A stretch of 21,396 nucleotides of DNA from positions 1-21,396 of the forward strand of contig CAZSAT010000118.1 of assembly GCA_964604675.1 (NCBI GenBank). The letters are read 5' to 3'. The stretch comes from CAZSAT01 sp964604675 (GTDB taxonomy: Bacteria; Myxococcota_A; UBA796; CAJQPC01). Made by a program: the position numbers and the translations under genes. Positions 17,676 to 21,396 of this stretch are shown here, one piece after another (position 1 is the stretch's first letter; each line of letters opens with the position of its first letter). The notes under the pieces are model-generated. The model did no database searches, was not told where the DNA came from, and saw nothing but the letters and a program-made list of their open reading frames with translations.

Positions 17676-18923
17676 ATGTTGCTCCTCCTCGCCTGCACCA
17701 AGTCCGCCCCTGACACCGCCACCGAGGTGCCGCTCGAGTACCCGCTCGACCTGTCGATCACCGACCAGCTCGACCCGGTTCGGATGAAGGCCCACGTCGA
17801 CGTGCTCGCCGACGACGCCTACGGCGGCCGCATCCCGGGCAGCCCGGGACACGTGGCGGCCCGCGACTACATCCTGGGCGAGCTCACCGAGCTGGGCCTG
17901 CAGGCCGCGGGCACCGATGGCTACGCCTACGCCTACGCGAACGAGCCCCACCCCGACCGCTTCATGGTCGACGACCAAGGCCAGATCGTGCCCCAGGCCT
18001 CGGACACCGGGTACGACCTGGTCGCCGTGCTGCCCGGCTCGGACCCGGCGCTCTCCGACGAGTACATCGTCCTGATGAGCCACTACGACCACCTCGGCGT
18101 GGACGAAGCGGGCCAGATCTTCAACGGCGCGTACGACAACGCCGCCTCGGTGGCGATGACCCTGGAGCTCGCGCGCGTGCTGGTCGAGAACGACGCCGCC
18201 CCAGGTCGCTCGCTCCTCTTCCTCTTCACCGACGACGAGGAGTCGGGACTCGACGGCGCGCGCGAGTGGATCTCCGCATCGACCGTGCCCGAGGAGGACA
18301 TCGTGTTCGCGGTGTCGGCGGATCCGCTGGGCCGCCCCATCGTGCCCGACTACGCGCCCATCATCCTGATCGGGCTCGAGCGCAGCCCGGCCCTGAAGGC
18401 GAAGTGGCAGGAGCTGGCGGTGTACGCCGACCGCGCCGTGGCCTTCGTGAACCGGGACGTGATCCCGATCTTCGCCAGCGACCAGGACACCTTCTACGAG
18501 TCCGAGATCCCCGCCACCTGGTTCGTGAACCTGGGCATGAGCTACTACCACACGGTCGCCGACACGGCGGAGACCGTCGACTACCGCATCCTGTTGGACG
18601 ACGCGCGCTTCCTCGCCCAGGTGTTCACAGCCTTCGGCGCCGACAGCGAGCGCTACGACTACGAGGGTCCGCGGGCGCTCGATGGGGAGACCGCCACCGA
18701 TGCGCTCGAGGTGCTGCGTGGCGTGGCGGCCAGCCAGGAGATCTCGATCGACGACCGCAACGAGACCGAGGGCTACATCGCGGACCTGGAGCAGGTGGAG
18801 CTCGACGGGGACCTCTCGAGCCTCGAGAACCCCGACGCCTTCTTCTACGGCGTGGTGTACTTCCTCGGGTTCGTGCTCGGGGAGCGCTACCCGGGGGAGA
18901 TCCCGCCGCCGTTCCCGGAGTGA
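17676..18923 (+). CDS. M28-family zinc metallopeptidase, lipoprotein
   Basis: A 415-residue aminopeptidase/carboxypeptidase-type enzyme of clan MH. The dizinc ligands are all visible: H136 (MSHYDHLG, with D138 behind it), D154 (NGAYDNAAS), E189 next to the catalytic base E188 (TDDEESGLDGA), D216 (SADPLGR) and H292 (MSYYHTVADT). SDQDTFYESEIPA also fits the family. Residues 35-70 (MKAHVDVLADDAYGGRIPGSPGH, ARDYILGEL) match the usual N-terminal segment. The extra about 100 C-terminal residues are acidic and helical. The N-terminus MLLLLAC has lipobox Cys7, an extremely short signal with no upstream start codon available. It probably acts at the envelope in peptide degradation. Its transcript is predicted leaderless. 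Ends 80 bp before the next lipoprotein gene. Confidence 0.93.
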   Translation: MLLLLACTKSAPDTATEVPLEYPLDLSITDQLDPVRMKAHVDVLADDAYGGRIPGSPGHVAARDYILGELTELGLQAAGTDGYAYAYANEPHPDRFMVDDQGQIVPQASDTGYDLVAVLPGSDPALSDEYIVLMSHYDHLGVDEAGQIFNGAYDNAASVAMTLELARVLVENDAAPGRSLLFLFTDDEESGLDGAREWISASTVPEEDIVFAVSADPLGRPIVPDYAPIILIGLERSPALKAKWQELAVYADRAVAFVNRDVIPIFASDQDTFYESEIPATWFVNLGMSYYHTVADTAETVDYRILLDDARFLAQVFTAFGADSERYDYEGPRALDGETATDALEVLRGVAASQEISIDDRNETEGYIADLEQVELDGDLSSLENPDAFFYGVVYFLGFVLGERYPGEIPPPFPE

Positions 18924-19003
18924 GCCCGGCTGCGCGACGGGTGCTCGGATCTGGCGGCACCGACCGTTGTGGTGGTAGGTAGGGCGCTTCCTCGGAGGCG
19001 CGC

Positions 19004-19816
19004 GTGATCTTCTCCCTGCTCATCGGCTGTGAAGCCCCCCAGGCCAACCCCGAGTTCAACGACGCCGCCGTGCTCGCCCTGCTGGAGTTCGACGCCGCCG
19101 ATCCCGTCAACCTGGCCTACGCCGTGCGGGAGATCGAGAAGGACATCGGCACCTACGACCTCTCGGGCGCTCTGCTCGACCGGAGCTTCGAGCCCGACCG
19201 GCTCACCGACGACGACGTGGCGACCTTCGACGACGTGCCGGATCGCGACCCGGCCCTCGCGCTGCCGGTGGCGGTCACCTACGCGAGCAGCAGCGCGGTC
19301 GACGACCACGTGCGTGTGCAGCTGCTCGCCGACCAGACGCCCATCGAGCCCGCCAGTCCCGACACCTACGACCGCGTCGTGCTCGAGGGCGACGACTGCT
19401 GGGCGGACCGGAGCTGCGAGTTCCTGATCACCGAGAACCCGCTGGTGAAGGAGAACTCGTTGATGACGGTCTCCTACACGCTCTGGAAGGACCTGCGCTG
19501 GGTCGACCTGGGCCTGCCGGACCCCGCCGAGGTGGCCGAGGGCGAGGTGGCGGTGAACGAGGGCGATCCCCGCTGGGCCATCGTGGGCCGGAGCTGGATC
19601 TCGGAAGAGGCCCTGGCCGACGAAGGCACCTCGATCCTGCAGTCCTACTCGCTGGAGGTCTGGGTGCCGGGCTCGGGCGAGACCCTGCGCATGATGAGCC
19701 TGTGGTCGGAGAGCGACTCGTCCTTCGGCGAGGACATCGTGGCGGGTGCCACGCGGTCCGGCATCGACGGGATCTTCGAGGCCGCGGACGAGTGGGTGGA
19801 GGCGAACCCCGGGTAG
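19004..19816 (+). CDS. Lipoprotein of unknown function
   Basis: A 270-residue protein that I do not recognise. The GTG at 19004 has GGAGG (18994-18998) 5 nt upstream and gives MIFSLLIGC with lipobox Cys9. The mature part is acidic. Early it contains a helical stretch (NDAAVLALLEFDAADPVNLAYAVREIEKDIG). Then come a beta-rich central region (PVAVTYASSS, DHVRVQLLADQ), a likely disulfide pair (DDCWADRSCEF) and a C-terminal region (ENSLMTVSYTLWKDLRWVDLG, WAIVGRSWISEE, SYSLEVWVPGSGETLRMMSLWSE) that could be a lipocalin-like or SRPBCC-like cavity. That fold idea is only a guess. It follows the M28 gene on the same strand after 80 bp, which hold a TAGGTA -10-like hexamer near 18976. Convergent with the selenoprotein gene, 12 bp between stops. 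Confidence 0.8.
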   Translation: MIFSLLIGCEAPQANPEFNDAAVLALLEFDAADPVNLAYAVREIEKDIGTYDLSGALLDRSFEPDRLTDDDVATFDDVPDRDPALALPVAVTYASSSAVDDHVRVQLLADQTPIEPASPDTYDRVVLEGDDCWADRSCEFLITENPLVKENSLMTVSYTLWKDLRWVDLGLPDPAEVAEGEVAVNEGDPRWAIVGRSWISEEALADEGTSILQSYSLEVWVPGSGETLRMMSLWSESDSSFGEDIVAGATRSGIDGIFEAADEWVEANPG

Positions 19817-19828
19817 GGGCGAGCTCGC

Positions 19829-20560
19829 TCAGCCGGCGGCGTGCGCCTCGATGAGGTCGAGCACCGGCTCGAACTCTCCCCCCTGCAGGCAGTCGACCAG
19901 CTCGAAGTCGGGGGTGAGCACGCAGCTGTAGGGGGTGACGGGCTGCCAGGGGGACAGCGTGTCCGGATCGAGCACGCCGTAGACGTCGCCGCTCACCGGG
20001 ATCTGCTGACCGAGGCCGGCGGCCTTGGCGACCTCGGCGCCGTGCTCGGCGCTCGGCGTGCCGTGGAACCAGTCGTTCCACGAGATCACGTGGGGCTGCA
20101 CGGTGATGCCGCTCTGGGTCTCGAACTGCTCGGTGACTTGTGGGAGGCTCCCGGCCTCGTTGATGCAGCTGCCTCACCAGCTCGCGAGCAGGAAGAGGAT
20201 GTGGTACTCCTCGACCGCGTAGAAGTCGTAGAGGTGCACGTCGTCGCCGCACTGGTCGACCGTGACGAGGTCGGTGATCACGTCGCCCGGTTCGGCGCCG
20301 GTGGCCACGATGGTGCCGGGATCGTTCGTGGGCCAGCCACAGGCGTAGGTGCGCTTCTCGACGGTTCCGCTGTCGCCGGTGTCGGCCGGCGGGGAGGTGT
20401 CGACCGGCGGTGAGGTGTCGGCCGCAGCGGTGTCGTCGGTCGGGTCCACTTCGGAGCCGGTGTCGGTGGCTTCGGTGGTGCCGTCGTCCACGTCGACCGG
20501 GGCGGTGTCGGCCACCTCGGGGTCGGGCTTCACGCACGCCAGGGCGAGGATGGTGAGCAT
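19829..20560 (-). CDS. Thioredoxin/TlpA-like lipoprotein, probable selenoprotein (in-frame UGA)
   Basis: One reading frame of 243 residues with a single internal TGA at 20176-20174 (codon 129). ATG 20560 has GGAGG 5 nt upstream and gives MLTILALAC, lipobox Cys9. A D/T/P-rich linker (about 11-67) leads to a thioredoxin fold: strand EYHILFLLASW, then TGA-G-S-C132, helix INEAGSLPQVTEQFETQ, strand ITVQPHVISW, and the cis-Pro segment VTPYSCVLTPDFELVDCLQGG (T209-P210). TGA stands exactly where W-C-x-x-C proteins have their first Cys, so the active site is read as W-U-G-S-C. Homology continues unbroken in the same frame after the TGA, and a SECIS-like hairpin follows it. Likely an envelope thiol/selenol oxidoreductase. 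A point nonsense mutation or sequencing error is the alternative. Naive gene calling would give 20560-20174 and 20101-19829 as two fragments. Confidence 0.85.
20124..20176 (-). promoter_or_regulatory. Putative bacterial SECIS element following the UGA
   Basis: Reading the minus strand from the UGA (20176-20174), 15 nt are followed by GAGGC (20158-20154), loop CGGGA and GCCUC (20148-20144): a perfect 5-bp upper stem. The apical loop starts 20 nt after UGA and its second base is G. Published bacterial SECIS models expect 16-37 nt and a G in the first two loop positions. An outer 6-bp helix can form between AGCUGC (20170-20165) and GCAGUU (20129-20124, one G-U). The element lies within coding sequence, as bacterial SECIS elements do. 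Confidence 0.65.
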
Positions 20561-20580
20561 CGGGTCCTCCGCGTTCCGCC

Positions 20581-20634
20581 TGGACCTACGCAGAGCAGGT
20601 CGAGCTGGATCAGCGATGCCGCCAGCGTAGTCCA
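20581..20634. promoter_or_regulatory. Inverted repeat between the selenoprotein and haem-lipoprotein genes
   Basis: TGGACCTACGC (20581-20591) and GCGTAGTCCA (20625-20634) are complementary except for one extra C in the left arm, separated by 33 bp. The repeat fills the 103-bp divergent intergenic region. Each arm contains a TACGC/GCGTA core that could be a regulator site or overlap a -10 (TACGCT on the minus strand). Confidence 0.4.
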
Positions 20635-20663
20635 GGTTGCGCCGTCGGGGATAGGTGCTTGGC

Positions 20664-21227
20664 ATGTTCGTGTTCTGGCTCGCATGCAGCGGCTCTCCGG
20701 AGCCGGCCGTCGACCAGGCTCCGGCCGTCCAGCCGGTGCCGGCTCCCGAGGAGGCCGCCGCGCTGGCCCAGGCCGAAGCGGCCGCGAAGGGGCTCGGAAA
20801 GGCCCTGAAGAACCACCTGGTGAAGAAGCTCGAGGAGGGCGGGCCGGCGGTCGGCCTGCAGGCCTGTTCGGAGGACGCGATCGGGCTCGGCGCCCTGGTC
20901 GCCGGCACCCACCGGGCGCGGGTCGGGCGCGCTTCGCTGCGCAAGCGGAACCCGAACAACGACGGACCCGACTGGGTGGGTGCCTGGCTCCAGGAGCAAG
21001 GCGAGCGCCCGGCGGAGGGCGTGGTGGGGGTGCACGAGGTCGTGGACGGCACGGCGCGGTTCCTCGCACCCATCCCGGTCGGCGGCGAGTGCCTCGTCTG
21101 CCACGGCTCGGCGCTCGACGACGCGGTCGTGGCGGAGCTCGCCGCGCGCTACCCCGACGATGAGGCCACCGGCTACGAGGTGGGCGACCTGCGGGGCGCG
21201 CTGTGGGCCGAGGTCACGGTGCGCTGA
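20664..21227 (+). CDS. DUF3365 (Tll0287-like) c-type haem lipoprotein
   Basis: A 187-residue lipoprotein. ATG 20664 gives MFVFWLAC, lipobox Cys8; GTG 20655 would add three residues. After a P/A/E linker, the DUF3365 domain shows GLQACSEDA, HRARVGRASLRKRNPNNDGPDW, the haem-binding ECLVCHG (C143-x-x-C146-H147) and a C-terminal YPDDEATGYEVGDLRGALWAEV block, all typical of this family of periplasmic haem sensors or redox proteins. The haem would be attached covalently by the cytochrome c maturation system. Other DUF3365 proteins are linked to redox sensing or electron transfer; here no kinase domain is attached. TAGGTG ends 6 nt before ATG, a near match to the leaderless arrangement elsewhere in the window. 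Divergent from the selenoprotein, and overlaps the next minus-strand gene's 3' end by 14 bp. Confidence 0.9.
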   Translation: MFVFWLACSGSPEPAVDQAPAVQPVPAPEEAAALAQAEAAAKGLGKALKNHLVKKLEEGGPAVGLQACSEDAIGLGALVAGTHRARVGRASLRKRNPNNDGPDWVGAWLQEQGERPAEGVVGVHEVVDGTARFLAPIPVGGECLVCHGSALDDAVVAELAARYPDDEATGYEVGDLRGALWAEVTVR

Positions 21228-21396
21228 CCTTCCGGAGCGCCGCCAGGCGTTCGCGGAACGGGACCTCCGCGAGTGGCCCGTCGGTGGGCTCCAGCCGGCC
21301 ACCGCAGCCCGAGCAGAGCGTGGAGGACGAGCGAGCGTCGGAGCTCGTCGGCCGCTTCGGCAGCCCTGGCCGAGATACGGGGCAGTTGTTCGGTCC
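21214..21396 (-). CDS. C-terminal fragment of an unidentified protein with a Cys motif (runs off the window)
   Basis: An open frame of 60 codons ends at TGA (21216-21214) and continues beyond the window edge, so the start is missing. It encodes GPNNCPVSRPGLPKRP, then LCSGCGGRLEPTDGPLAEVPFRERLAALRKV. C-P and C-S-G-C residues could form a zinc-ribbon-like site. Third-position GC is high, as in neighbouring genes, but the piece is short and the other frames are also open, so this call is tentative. It overlaps the end of the haem lipoprotein gene by 14 bp in convergent orientation. No family recognised. Confidence 0.4.
   Translation of the reverse strand, partial: GPNNCPVSRPGLPKRPTSSDARSSSTLCSGCGGRLEPTDGPLAEVPFRERLAALRKVSAP

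Noticed and set aside
19428..20537. A frameshift or alternative frame to explain the broken thioredoxin gene
   Set aside because: The 369-codon minus-strand frame is Arg-rich shadow sequence. The two thioredoxin halves are in the same frame (distance from 20176 to 20101 is a multiple of three), so only the TGA interrupts them and no frameshift is needed.

Overview
This is a roughly 70% GC chromosomal segment, probably from a member of the Myxococcota or a close deltaproteobacterial relative. Evidence for this: two proteins end in MYXO-CTERM-type surface-sorting tails, one DUF2330 protein and one very long MopE-type calcium/metal-binding repeat lipoprotein are present, and the window is crowded with lipoproteins carrying D/T/P-rich linkers. 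No tRNA, rRNA, CRISPR, phage, IS or attachment site was seen. Coding density is very high and almost every gene is secreted, lipid-anchored or membrane-embedded.

Layout. 1-754: an outer-membrane beta-barrel-like protein behind a hairpin that covers its ribosome binding site. 770-3180 (minus): two tandem paralogous lipoproteins followed by a SAM methyltransferase, probably one operon. 3349-6183: a small helical protein, a zinc-phospholipase-C-like MYXO-CTERM protein, and a convergent DUF2330 MYXO-CTERM protein. The last two share a 14-bp palindrome that encodes both C-terminal ends. 6361-10721: a 1245-residue lipoprotein with twelve MopE-like Asp/Cys repeats and a Gly-rich C-terminal region, then a second methyltransferase. 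10740-15336: a hormone-sensitive-lipase-family hydrolase and a divergent pair of paralogous polytopic membrane proteins. 15372-16832: cobyric acid synthase (CobQ/CbiP). 16869-18923: a PAP2 phosphatase divergent from an M28 peptidase lipoprotein. 19004-21396: an unknown lipoprotein, a thioredoxin/TlpA-like lipoprotein with an in-frame UGA, a DUF3365 haem lipoprotein and a truncated gene at the window edge.

Main discovery. The reading frame at 20560-19829 (minus) is one continuous thioredoxin-fold lipoprotein interrupted by a single TGA. That TGA falls exactly on the first Cys of the W-C-x-x-C active site (LLASW-[TGA]-GSC). A hairpin with bacterial SECIS geometry follows it. I read this as selenocysteine (W-U-G-S-C), not a pseudogene. 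Automatic annotation would split it into two fragments. It is divergent from a CxxCH haem lipoprotein, which suggests an envelope redox pair.

Two patterns recur across the window. First, several genes without a Shine-Dalgarno have a TANNNT -10 hexamer exactly 6 nt before ATG (3698, 13528, 17676; near matches at 20664, 11723 and 1504), which implies leaderless transcripts. Second, exported proteins have extremely short signal peptides: six lipoproteins have the lipobox Cys at residue 7-9, and three non-lipidated proteins have AxA-type sites at residue 11. Both are visible directly in the sequence, but their function is inferred.
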